DNA of 15,535 nt from an uncultured Candidatus Saccharibacteria bacterium (lineage in GTDB: Bacteria > Patescibacteriota > Saccharimonadia > Saccharimonadales > Saccharimonadaceae). A program made the position numbers and the translations under genes. The stretch spans positions 1 to 15,535 of the forward strand of contig CALGUM010000053.1 of assembly GCA_937902295.1 (NCBI GenBank). Reading direction: 5' to 3'. Of the stretch, positions 8,486 to 14,250 are shown one piece after another. Positions within the stretch are counted from its first letter, which is position 1. Each line of letters begins with the position of its first letter. Below the pieces are notes generated by a model that saw only the letters and a program-made list of their open reading frames with translations, was not told the origin of the DNA and did no database searches.

Positions 8486-8493
8486 TTAGTCTA

Positions 8494-8523
8494 TCGACAT
8501 GTTGTACTATCAGTACGCACTAT
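8494..8523 (+). promoter_or_regulatory. Probable dut promoter
   Basis: TCGACA (8494-8499, 5/6 to consensus), an 18-bp spacer and CACTAT (8518-8523, 4/6). The start site would be near 8530, immediately before the GAGGAG ribosome site (8531-8536), which lies 10 nt from the dut ATG. A small inverted repeat, GTACT-ATC-AGTAC (8504-8516), sits in the spacer. Confidence 0.45.
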
Positions 8524-8546
8524 GAGAAGCGAGGAGCTAAGAAAAT

Positions 8547-8993
8547 ATGAATATCCAATGTACTCAACTGCATCCGGAGGCACGACTGCCTGAGTATCAA
8601 ACACTCGGTGCGGCAGCAGCGGATATTCATGCCTGCATTGACGAGTCGGTGGTATTACGACCGATGCAACGATCTATTGTGCCGGCGGGATTTGCGATGG
8701 CTATTCCAGAAGGCTATGAGGTGCAAATTCGCGCACGAAGTGGTTTGAGTAGTAAGCACGGAATTGCGCTCGCCAATGGTGTAGGGACTATCGATAGTGA
8801 TTACCGCGGCGAAATTGGAGTGATACTTATTAATCTCGGGCAAGAGGACTTTGTGATCGAGCCGGGTATGCGGATTGCCCAAATGGTGCTTGCACGTTAC
8901 GAACGCATAGAGTGGCAACAAGTTGAAGTGCTTCCTGCTACAAAAAGAGGAGCAGGAGGGTATGGCAGTACCGGCAGCAATATTGCTGGATAA
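8547..8993 (+). CDS. dut: Deoxyuridine triphosphatase (dUTPase)
   Basis: Hydrolyses dUTP to dUMP and pyrophosphate, keeping uracil out of DNA and supplying dTMP synthesis. All five motifs of the homotrimeric family are present in 148 residues: motif 1 AAAADIHA (22-29), motif 2 RARSGLSSKHGI (62-73), motif 3 NGVGTIDSDYRGE (78-89, catalytic Asp83), motif 4 PGMRIAQMVL (107-115) and the flexible C-terminal motif 5 RGAGGYGSTGSN (134-145), whose aromatic residue is Tyr139. The ATG at 8547 is preceded by a strong GAGGAG ribosome site, in contrast to the leaderless genes around it. It follows polA by 61 nt and supports its fidelity. Confidence 0.97.
   Translation: MNIQCTQLHPEARLPEYQTLGAAAADIHACIDESVVLRPMQRSIVPAGFAMAIPEGYEVQIRARSGLSSKHGIALANGVGTIDSDYRGEIGVILINLGQEDFVIEPGMRIAQMVLARYERIEWQQVEVLPATKRGAGGYGSTGSNIAG
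8975..8988. repeat. 14-bp perfect palindrome at the 3' end of dut
   Basis: CAGCAATATTGCTG is fully self-complementary. It overlaps the last dut codons and ends 7 bp before the -35 box of the next gene (8996). It has no T-tract, so it is not an intrinsic terminator. Its position would suit an operator, but coding constraint on dut could also explain it. Confidence 0.35.
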
Positions 8994-8995
8994 TA

Positions 8996-9024
8996 TTGAC
9001 ATTTTCTAGAGGTAGTGGCACAAT
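8996..9024 (+). promoter_or_regulatory. Promoter of the 9031-11092 operon, leaderless
   Basis: A perfect TTGACA (8996-9001), a 17-bp spacer and CACAAT (9019-9024, 4/6). Six bases (ACACAC) later is the ATG at 9031, so the start site is predicted at the start codon. No ribosome site is present. Confidence 0.75.
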
Positions 9025-9030
9025 ACACAC

Positions 9031-9636
9031 ATGAATCCAAGCCGTAGCAATCAACTCATGCCCGTTATTTTAATCGTCATAATTGTCGTCGTGAGTGTTG
9101 CGGCTATCGTTGCCTTAGCTCGTACACTTTTGTTTGGTGGGAGTGAATCTACCGATCAAGTAGAGCAGCCAGAACAAAATGCACTTGTTCAAACCACCTC
9201 AGACCGATCGGTGCGTATGACAATACGCGGTGCGTTGACGGCCGACGAAGAGTTTCGCTCGTACCAAATTACTATCTCTCCATCGAGTCGTACTATGACA
9301 ACCTACGCAGGCTATTTGGAGCGTCAGATTGACACTGTGCGGCTCGACAACAATACCCGTGCCTACGAAGAGTTCGTATACGCACTCAATCGCGAGGGTA
9401 TGATGGAGGGTGATCAACTGGAGGGAGAGGCAAACGACCGTCGAGGCCTGTGTCCAGGAGGCAAAATACTTGAATTTGAGACATTGCAAAATTCCGAACC
9501 AACTGAGTCACTGTGGACTGCCACCTGTAATGGCGTCAAAGGATCATTCCGTGCCAATTCAGCGCAGATCAGTGCCATGTTCCTCGAGCAAATCCCTCAG
9601 GGACCAGATTTGCTGCGCAATATAAACGAACGATAA
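9031..9636 (+). CDS. Membrane-anchored protein of unknown function with two external cysteines
   Basis: A 201-residue protein with one long hydrophobic helix near the N-terminus (about residues 10-35: PVILIVIIVVVSVAAIVALA), after a short polar head containing Arg5. The rest should face outside the cell as a small soluble domain after an acidic linker (36-60). The domain has only two cysteines, Cys141 (GLCPGGK) and Cys166 (TATCNGVKG), which could form a disulfide. I recognise no family; the size suggests a lineage-conserved envelope protein. It is the first gene of an operon with the HAD hydrolase (12 nt gap) and fpg. Its mRNA begins at the start codon according to the promoter position, so only the downstream genes use ribosome sites. 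Confidence 0.85.
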   Translation: MNPSRSNQLMPVILIVIIVVVSVAAIVALARTLLFGGSESTDQVEQPEQNALVQTTSDRSVRMTIRGALTADEEFRSYQITISPSSRTMTTYAGYLERQIDTVRLDNNTRAYEEFVYALNREGMMEGDQLEGEANDRRGLCPGGKILEFETLQNSEPTESLWTATCNGVKGSFRANSAQISAMFLEQIPQGPDLLRNINER

Positions 9637-9648
9637 GGAGAGCTCGGC

Positions 9649-10233
9649 ATGACGGACGCCACTATAATACGGGCAGTGATATTTGATTGTTTCGGTGTGC
9701 TGTATACCGGCAGTCTGGTGGAGCTTGCGAATCGCTGCCGTACCGAAGAGGATGTTAAGGCGTTCTATGATCTGACACGTGCGGCTGACCACGGGTTTGT
9801 GTCACGCGAAGACTATATCGATCAGGTAACCAACCTGACACAGCTCTCGTCGCGGGAAGTCGTCGGGTTAATGGATAATGCACAAATTCGGAGCAGTGGA
9901 GTATTCGCGTATGCACGGGAGCTCAAAACGCGCGGGTACAGAGTAGCGGTACTCAGTAATATCGGTCGTGATACAATCCAGAAATTATTTACCGACGAAG
10001 ATTATCAGTTGTTTGATGAGATTATCGCGTCGGGCGATATAGGTATTACAAAACCGCATCTCACTGCCTACGACAGGGCTCTCGACAAGATCAAAGTGTT
10101 GCCTCATGAGGCGATAATGATTGATGACTCGTATGCTAATGTGAGCGGTGCCACAGAGGCTGGTCTGCATGGAGTAGTCTTTATGTCGCTCGTGGCGATG
10201 AAAAAAGACGTCGAGGCGCTTCTCGGTGCCTGA
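9649..10233 (+). CDS. HAD-superfamily hydrolase (subfamily IA type)
   Basis: The four HAD motifs are readable in 194 residues: motif I IFDCFGVLY (nucleophile Asp13), motif II VLSN (Ser103), motif III Lys135 in ITKPHLTAY, and motif IV IMIDDS (Asp159, Asp160). A helical cap (about 18-90) between motifs I and II is the subfamily I arrangement. The second Asp of the usual D-x-D is Phe15. Phosphatases in this superfamily normally use that Asp as general acid, although some subfamily IA members also lack it, so the reaction is uncertain. A strong AAGGAG ribosome site precedes the ATG. The 3' end overlaps the fpg GTG start by 8 nt. A role in clearing damaged or excess nucleotides would suit the neighbours, but that is inference. 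Confidence 0.9.
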   Translation: MTDATIIRAVIFDCFGVLYTGSLVELANRCRTEEDVKAFYDLTRAADHGFVSREDYIDQVTNLTQLSSREVVGLMDNAQIRSSGVFAYARELKTRGYRVAVLSNIGRDTIQKLFTDEDYQLFDEIIASGDIGITKPHLTAYDRALDKIKVLPHEAIMIDDSYANVSGATEAGLHGVVFMSLVAMKKDVEALLGA

Positions 10234-11092
10234 ACTACCGGAGGTTGAGACGGTTCGTCGAGGGCTCGCTGAATATATCATCGGTCGCACTATTACGCAG
10301 GCTACCGTATACGATTCACCAAAAAGTTTTCCGAATCATACTGCCGAGGTCGAGCAGTTTATGCAAGGTGCGCAGGTAGTTGCAGTTCGACGGCGCGCAA
10401 AAGTACTGCTTATCGACTTGTCATCTGACTACACTTTGGTCATTCACCTCAAAATGACCGGACAATTAGTGTATCGAGGTGAGGAAGTATTTGGGGCAGG
10501 CCACCCGAGTGATTCGCTGATCGGTGAACTGCCGGATCGCTCGACGCGGGTGATGCTTGAATTTGCCGACTCTTCGCGATTATATTTTAACGATCAACGC
10601 AAGTTTGGTTGGATCAAACTTATAGCAACGCCGCTTGTACCATCGCTTGCGTTTATGCAAAAGGTTGGGCCCGAGCCACTCGAAGCGGACTTTACGCCCG
10701 AACAGTTTGCCACGCGTTTTGCGCGTCGCGCTCGTACCAATATCAAAGCAGCACTACTTGATCAGACGGTTGTAGCAGGTGTGGGGAATATTTATGCCGA
10801 CGAAAGTTTGTGGGGTGCAAAGATGAGCCCAAAACGTCTCGTTGCGAACGTGACACCGGCAGAGTTTGCGTTGCTCTACGATGAGCTACGTGCGGTTATG
10901 AACCTTGCCATCGAAAAAGGTGGCTCGACGGATAAAAATTACGTCAATGCCGAAGGCAAACGCGGTAGTTACATGGATTTTGCGCGGGTGTTCCGGCGCG
11001 AAGGACAGCCATGCCCCCGCTGTGGTACTACGATCGAGAAGATTAAATGGGCAGGGCGGGGGACGCATCTTTGTCCCGTGTGTCAAAAGTAA
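10226..11092 (+). CDS. mutM: Formamidopyrimidine-DNA glycosylase (MutM/Fpg)
   Basis: Removes 8-oxoguanine and formamidopyrimidines and nicks the abasic site. The protein (288 residues) begins MPELPEVETVRRGL, so the catalytic Pro2 and Glu3 are in place once Met is removed. HLKMTGQL (about 73-80), NDQRKFGWI and GVGNIYADESLW are the usual central motifs. The C-terminal zinc finger is complete: C-x2-C-x16-C-x2-C (CPRC...CPVC) with the conserved Arg in GRGTHLCPVC. The start is GTG at 10226, inside the HAD gene, with GAGG nine bases upstream. The family's fixed N-terminus confirms this start. It is the last gene of its operon and lies just before the WhiB-like regulator, a plausible oxidative-stress pairing. 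Confidence 0.98.
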   Translation: MPELPEVETVRRGLAEYIIGRTITQATVYDSPKSFPNHTAEVEQFMQGAQVVAVRRRAKVLLIDLSSDYTLVIHLKMTGQLVYRGEEVFGAGHPSDSLIGELPDRSTRVMLEFADSSRLYFNDQRKFGWIKLIATPLVPSLAFMQKVGPEPLEADFTPEQFATRFARRARTNIKAALLDQTVVAGVGNIYADESLWGAKMSPKRLVANVTPAEFALLYDELRAVMNLAIEKGGSTDKNYVNAEGKRGSYMDFARVFRREGQPCPRCGTTIEKIKWAGRGTHLCPVCQK

Positions 11093-11114
11093 TCCGCCTC
11101 GTCGAAGACAGCAC

Positions 11115-11143
11115 TTGACCTATTGCAAGAAATAGCATCTAAT
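11115..11143 (+). promoter_or_regulatory. Promoter of the whiB-like gene, leaderless
   Basis: TTGACC (11115-11120, 5/6), a 17-bp spacer and TCTAAT (11138-11143, 5/6), then six bases (ACAACT) and ATG at 11150. This is among the best promoter matches in the window, and it fixes the gene start at 11150 rather than at the upstream TTG (11123), which lies in the spacer. Confidence 0.75.
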
Positions 11144-11149
11144 ACAACT

Positions 11150-11635
11150 ATGAGTGAATTGCAACGTAACGCACCATCTCTGAGTTTGCATGAGTGGTGT
11201 CAATCTGAAGAGGCGCAGGCGCTCGTTCAGCAAGTACGACCGGAGTTGTTGGCGTTGGCACGGCATATTGCCCTAGGTGGTGATGGGCGGCGGTATGCCG
11301 AGAAGCAACGCTTGCCACTTGTCGCAATACGTCGAGAGTTGGAGGTGCTCAAGCAACTGCAAGACGATGCGTCGCCTGCGACCGAGGTAAAAAAACGGCC
11401 AGTAGTACCAGCACAGGCATGGCAGCGCAAAAACGAGGAACGTCTCACGCCGCCATGCACCGATGATCCCGAGATGTTTTTTTCGACCGATCCTGGTGTA
11501 ATTGCACTTGCCAAAGAAGTGTGTCAGCGCTGCGGACTGCAGGATCCGTGTCTTGAGGCCTCATTCGCGCTCAACGAGCTACGATATGGCATCTGGGGCG
11601 GTCTGACGCCAGACGAGCGCCGGGCGTTAAAATAA
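11150..11635 (+). CDS. WhiB/Wbl-family iron-sulfur regulator
   Basis: The C-terminal part (residues 101-161 of 161) is a WhiB domain: PPCTDDPEMFF, then Cys103-x21-Cys125-x2-Cys128-x5-Cys134, then YGIWGGLTPDERRALK with the signature G-I-W-G-G turn (147-151). Four cysteines in this spacing bind a [4Fe-4S] cluster in known WhiB proteins, which sense redox state or nitric oxide and usually bind region 4 of the primary sigma factor. The chain ends right after the turn, so the basic C-terminal DNA-binding tail of classical WhiB proteins is missing. A roughly 100-residue N-terminal extension (Cys17; helices at about 20-42 and 48-71, the second with a helix-turn-helix look, YAEKQRLPLVAIRRELEVL) is not part of the family. 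The family is classically actinobacterial and actinophage; codon use here looks native. Start chosen from the promoter. Confidence 0.85.
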   Translation: MSELQRNAPSLSLHEWCQSEEAQALVQQVRPELLALARHIALGGDGRRYAEKQRLPLVAIRRELEVLKQLQDDASPATEVKKRPVVPAQAWQRKNEERLTPPCTDDPEMFFSTDPGVIALAKEVCQRCGLQDPCLEASFALNELRYGIWGGLTPDERRALK

Positions 11636-11637
11636 CG

Positions 11638-11643
11638 TATACT
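11638..11643 (+). promoter_or_regulatory. -10 box TATACT of holA (leaderless or nearly so)
   Basis: TATACT at 11638-11643, 8 bases before the GTG start of holA (11652) and 2 bases after the whiB-like stop. No -35 resembling TTGACA is seen at 16-18 bp. No ribosome site lies before the GTG. The ten bases TATACTGGTA are shared with the polA promoter. Confidence 0.5.
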
Positions 11644-11651
11644 GGTACGTA

Positions 11652-12545
11652 GTGATTATTCTACTTACTGGTGACAATATATATGAAATCGACCAAGAGC
11701 TTGGCCGTATTGAAGCGGCACATGCGGGCGAGTCAGAATATCTGAATGCCGATACTGTAGAGCCGCAACATTTAACTGATATTTTTCTGGGTGTTTCGCT
11801 TTTTTTCAGCAAGCGACTCGTGATCATCCGCCACGCAAGCAACAATACAGCGCTCTGGGATGCACTGGAGCCGTGGATCTCCCGGCATACAGACACGACA
11901 CTTGTCCTAGTAGAACCTCGACTTGATAAACGCACAAAAATTTACAAACAATTTGTTGCACACGCGGATGTGCGAAGTTTTACCGCATGGACGGAGCGTG
12001 ACGCAACTCGAGCCGAGCAGTGGCTGTGCGACGAAGCAAAGGCGCGTGGGCGAGTACTAGAGCCAGCTGCCGCACGTGAAATTGTACGTCGGCGTGGGGT
12101 GGAGCAGTATCAGCTGAGCAATACACTCGACCAGCTCGCTGTCTTCGACAAAATTACTCTGGAGAAAGTGGCTACTCATCTCGAAGATGTGTCGCAAGAG
12201 AATGTGTTTGCGCTGCTTGAGGCGGCCCTGCGTGGTGATGCAAAAAAAGTCCACACTATGATTGCAACACTCAAGTTAACCAATGATCCCTATATGACGA
12301 TGGGGCTACTTGCCTCGCAGGCTTTTGCGCTCAGTGGTTTAGTGATATCAGACGGGTCTGGTGATGTGGCAAAGGACCTCGGGGTGAGTCCATATGTGCT
12401 GCGCAACCTCGATTCGACCGCTCGTTCGATTGATCGAACCGCACTTCGACATATGGTGCTAGCACTCGCGGACGTGGATGTAGGATTAAAAACACGTGCG
12501 ATAGATCCGTGGTTGCAGATCGAAGTAGCGCTATCCCATACATAA
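11652..12545 (+). CDS. holA: DNA polymerase III delta subunit
   Basis: The delta subunit opens the beta sliding clamp inside the clamp-loader complex. The 297-residue protein has the family pattern: IILLTGDNIYEIDQEL at the start, LFFSKRLVIIRHAS (about 50-65), LVLVEPRLDKRTKIYK (about 84-99), and in the C-terminal half ENVFALLEAALRGDAKKVH and DPYMTMGLLASQAFALSGL, followed by LKTRAIDPWLQIEVAL. As expected for delta there is no Walker A motif. It is shorter than E. coli HolA (343 residues) but the domain order is kept. Start is GTG; the strong similarity begins immediately after it. It lies 16 nt downstream of the whiB-like stop and may also be read from that promoter. Confidence 0.92.
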   Translation: MIILLTGDNIYEIDQELGRIEAAHAGESEYLNADTVEPQHLTDIFLGVSLFFSKRLVIIRHASNNTALWDALEPWISRHTDTTLVLVEPRLDKRTKIYKQFVAHADVRSFTAWTERDATRAEQWLCDEAKARGRVLEPAAAREIVRRRGVEQYQLSNTLDQLAVFDKITLEKVATHLEDVSQENVFALLEAALRGDAKKVHTMIATLKLTNDPYMTMGLLASQAFALSGLVISDGSGDVAKDLGVSPYVLRNLDSTARSIDRTALRHMVLALADVDVGLKTRAIDPWLQIEVALSHT

Positions 12546-12551
12546 GAGTTA

Positions 12552-12580
12552 TTGACTTTTTTATATTTTTCATGTATAGT
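12552..12580 (+). promoter_or_regulatory. Strong promoter of the 12617 gene
   Basis: TTGACT (12552-12557, 5/6), 17-bp spacer, TATAGT (12575-12580, 5/6), in a very AT-rich stretch. It gives an A-rich leader of about 30 nt with no Shine-Dalgarno sequence, unlike the leaderless genes nearby. Confidence 0.75.
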
Positions 12581-12616
12581 ATTATATAGCAATTAATTTA
12601 ACATAAAAAGAAAAAT

Positions 12617-13576
12617 ATGAGCGAAAAAATCACGCCGCAGTCTCCAGAGTCAGACAATCGCGCGAGCGATAGACATTACAACCCAGATCTTGCGCTTCTT
12701 CGAGAGGTGTTGCACCAAAATGAGGATTCTCGCAATGAATCGAAGAAAATAGTTCAGAATCTAGATGTCGGTTTAGTGAGCGGGCAACTACAATCTGGAG
12801 AGCATGTAGGTATTGCAGGAGCAGACGTTGGTACGACGTTTGATCGGGTGAACCAGGTTGACACCGATTCTGCTCCAGACTTAAACGCTCTGCGCGATGA
12901 GTTGAATGTACGCCAACGTGTAAACGTAGCATTGGCGCAGATAGCTTCTATCGGCATTGAGGCTGAACAATCTGTACCAGAGCTGTACGAGAATACCAGC
13001 ATGCTGGAGGCTGTTAAAACATTAACCCCCGAGATTAGCACCTCGTCAACAATCGTCTATCTCGGTAGTGGACCAGACACCTCTTTGGCAAGTGTGTATG
13101 GAAAAAGCGTTATACATGTTGATGCAGACGAAGAGCAGCTTGCTGCTATATGCAGTGCAGGCTATCGTTGTGAACTAGCAGACTATGATGAGTTTGCGGC
13201 CGGACTTGAAGATGATACGCACCTGGACCTTGTATACTCTCATAATTCAGGGTTAGTGCCTGAGAGTATCTTAAGTAAAATTCCTTCAGGCGGTTATGTA
13301 ATTGCAAACAACTGGCATGGCTCGGCAAATAACATGGGTGCAAATGAAGATTTTTATATAGTAGGAGCTGTCAGTCCCAAAGACCAGTCAATTATCAGCC
13401 CAGAGGATGCCCATCGGGGCCTAGGAGAACTCGAGACTGCCATTGATATGCGGTCTGCACAAATGCGCACTACAGTTGATCCCGTTGAGATTGAAGAAAT
13501 ACGCCATCTGAACGGTGTGATTGTTGATTCAAGTTACAAAAATGCAGAAGCAGAGTGGGTTTTTTGTAAAAAATAA
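12617..13576 (+). CDS. Rossmann-fold, SAM-methyltransferase-like protein
   Basis: The 319-residue protein has a long polar, probably disordered head (1-100), then a segment with the class I methyltransferase order: motif I STIVYLGSGPDTSLASVYG (about 144-162), an acidic strand end VIHVDAD (165-171), CELADYDEF (185-193), LDLVYSHNSGLV (203-214) and GGYVIANNWHG (225-235). The glycine loop G-S-G-P-D-T differs from the usual G-x-G-x-G but is found in divergent members. Asn/Asp-Pro-Pro-type amino-methyltransferase motifs are absent, so the substrate is unknown and it might be a non-catalytic fold member. The C-terminal 60 residues are helical and charged. It has its own strong promoter and terminator, and stands alone between holA and rpsT. 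I do not recognise a family name. Confidence 0.75.
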   Translation: MSEKITPQSPESDNRASDRHYNPDLALLREVLHQNEDSRNESKKIVQNLDVGLVSGQLQSGEHVGIAGADVGTTFDRVNQVDTDSAPDLNALRDELNVRQRVNVALAQIASIGIEAEQSVPELYENTSMLEAVKTLTPEISTSSTIVYLGSGPDTSLASVYGKSVIHVDADEEQLAAICSAGYRCELADYDEFAAGLEDDTHLDLVYSHNSGLVPESILSKIPSGGYVIANNWHGSANNMGANEDFYIVGAVSPKDQSIISPEDAHRGLGELETAIDMRSAQMRTTVDPVEIEEIRHLNGVIVDSSYKNAEAEWVFCKK

Positions 13577-13603
13577 TAACCCTCTGAAAACAGAGGCTAT
13601 TAT
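13573..13603 (+). terminator. Hairpin at the stop codon of the 12617 gene
   Basis: CCTCTG-AAAA-CAGAGG (13581-13596) flanked by an AT-rich lower stem (AATAAT/ATTAT type). It overlaps the TAA stop (13574-13576). It has no T-tract, so by itself it may protect the 3' end or assist the stronger terminator 26 bp downstream. Confidence 0.45.
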
Positions 13604-13628
13604 CTAGATGGAGTGCTACTTTGTAGTT

Positions 13629-13660
13629 AAAATAACCTCCCGTTCAAGGGAGGTTATTTT
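13629..13660. terminator. Bidirectional intrinsic terminator between convergent genes
   Basis: A perfect 13-bp stem (AAAATAACCTCCC / GGGAGGTTATTTT) with the 6-base loop GTTCAA. The A-tract on one side and T-tract on the other give a U-run whichever strand is transcribed, so it can end both the 12617 gene and rpsT, whose stop lies 14 bp away. Confidence 0.9.
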
Positions 13661-13674
13661 GCTGCGTCAAGAAA

Positions 13675-14079
13675 CTATTTTGTAGTTTTCTTCGCCGCTG
13701 GTTTCTTGGCTGCAGGCTTTTTCGCTGCTGGTGCTTTTGCCGCAGTAGTTTTCTTTGCCGTAGGCTTTTTCGCTGCCGCTGGAGCTTTTTTGGCTGCAGG
13801 TTTCGCAGTAGTAGTCTTTTTCGTAGTTGCTGGTTTTACGCCAGCTGCTTTAGCTGTGCGTGCTACGGCAGCCTTGCGGCGTGCAGCAGTATTTTTCTTG
13901 ATCAAACCTTTTTTCACCGCTTTATCAAGTTCGCTCTGAACTTTTGACGCTGAGGCTGCAGTTGGTTTCGCGGCAAATGACTTGCTCGCGTTTTTCATAT
14001 CTTTTTTGACCGCGACGTTTCGCTCACGTCGCTTGATCGTTTGTTTCATTCGTTTAATGGCTGATTTGATGATTGGCAT
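13675..14079 (-). CDS. rpsT: Ribosomal protein bS20 with long Lys/Ala/Pro-rich tail
   Basis: A 30S subunit protein that binds 16S rRNA. Residues 1-79 are a normal bS20: MPIIKSAIKRMKQTIKRRER, then ASKVQSELDKAVKKGLIKKNTAARRKAAVAR. The family is usually about 85-90 residues, whereas this one has 134. Residues 80-134 are a low-complexity tail of Lys, Ala, Pro and Thr, built on repeated P-A-A-K-K and T-A-K-K-T units, like histone H1 tails. The ATG at 14079 has an AGAGGT site 11 nt upstream. It is transcribed alone from a near-consensus promoter, divergent from the 14251 gene, and stops at the shared bidirectional terminator. The tail is in frame and ends with a stop, so it is not a frameshift. Confidence 0.95.
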   Translation of the reverse strand: MPIIKSAIKRMKQTIKRRERNVAVKKDMKNASKSFAAKPTAASASKVQSELDKAVKKGLIKKNTAARRKAAVARTAKAAGVKPATTKKTTTAKPAAKKAPAAAKKPTAKKTTAAKAPAAKKPAAKKPAAKKTTK

Positions 14080-14124
14080 GGTGTGTAGGTACCTCTATAA
14101 ATTTAGTATTACAATCAAGAGTGA

Positions 14125-14153
14125 ATTATACAGAAAATTAGTGTAAATGTAAA
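14125..14153 (-). promoter_or_regulatory. rpsT promoter
   Basis: On the minus strand: TTTACA (14153-14148, 5/6), 17-bp spacer, perfect TATAAT (14130-14125). The leader is about 40 nt. This is the best promoter in the window, as expected for a ribosomal protein gene. Confidence 0.85.
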
Positions 14154-14176
14154 GAGAGGGAATCTAAATAACATTG

Positions 14177-14206
14177 TTGACGGATATATCAAGCTTATGG
14201 TACAGT
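14177..14206 (+). promoter_or_regulatory. Promoter of the 14251 gene
   Basis: TTGACG (14177-14182, 5/6), 18-bp spacer, TACAGT (14201-14206, 4/6). The start site is near 14213, giving a leader of about 38 nt that carries the AAGGA ribosome site (14238-14242). Confidence 0.6.
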
Positions 14207-14250
14207 GAGTACAAAATCTATAGATAACACAAACAACAAGGAAAAAAGTA

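Noticed and set aside
8522..8593. Short frame starting at ATG 8522 and overlapping the dut start
   Set aside because: The predicted start of transcription (near 8530) is downstream of it and it has no ribosome site.
11123..11149. Nine-codon upstream extension of the whiB-like gene from a TTG start
   Set aside because: The TTG lies inside the promoter spacer, upstream of the -10 box, so it would not be transcribed from this promoter; ATG at 11150 fits the 6-nt rule.
13678..13841. Repetitive stretch as a tandem repeat or integration scar
   Set aside because: The repetition follows from the Lys-Ala-Pro coding pattern of the in-frame rpsT tail; units vary and no flanking duplications are present.
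13706..13939. Plus-strand hydrophobic frame (Ala/Phe/Val-rich) that looks like a membrane protein
   Set aside because: It is the complement of the Lys/Ala-rich rpsT tail; the apparent hydrophobicity follows from reversing AAG/GCA codons.
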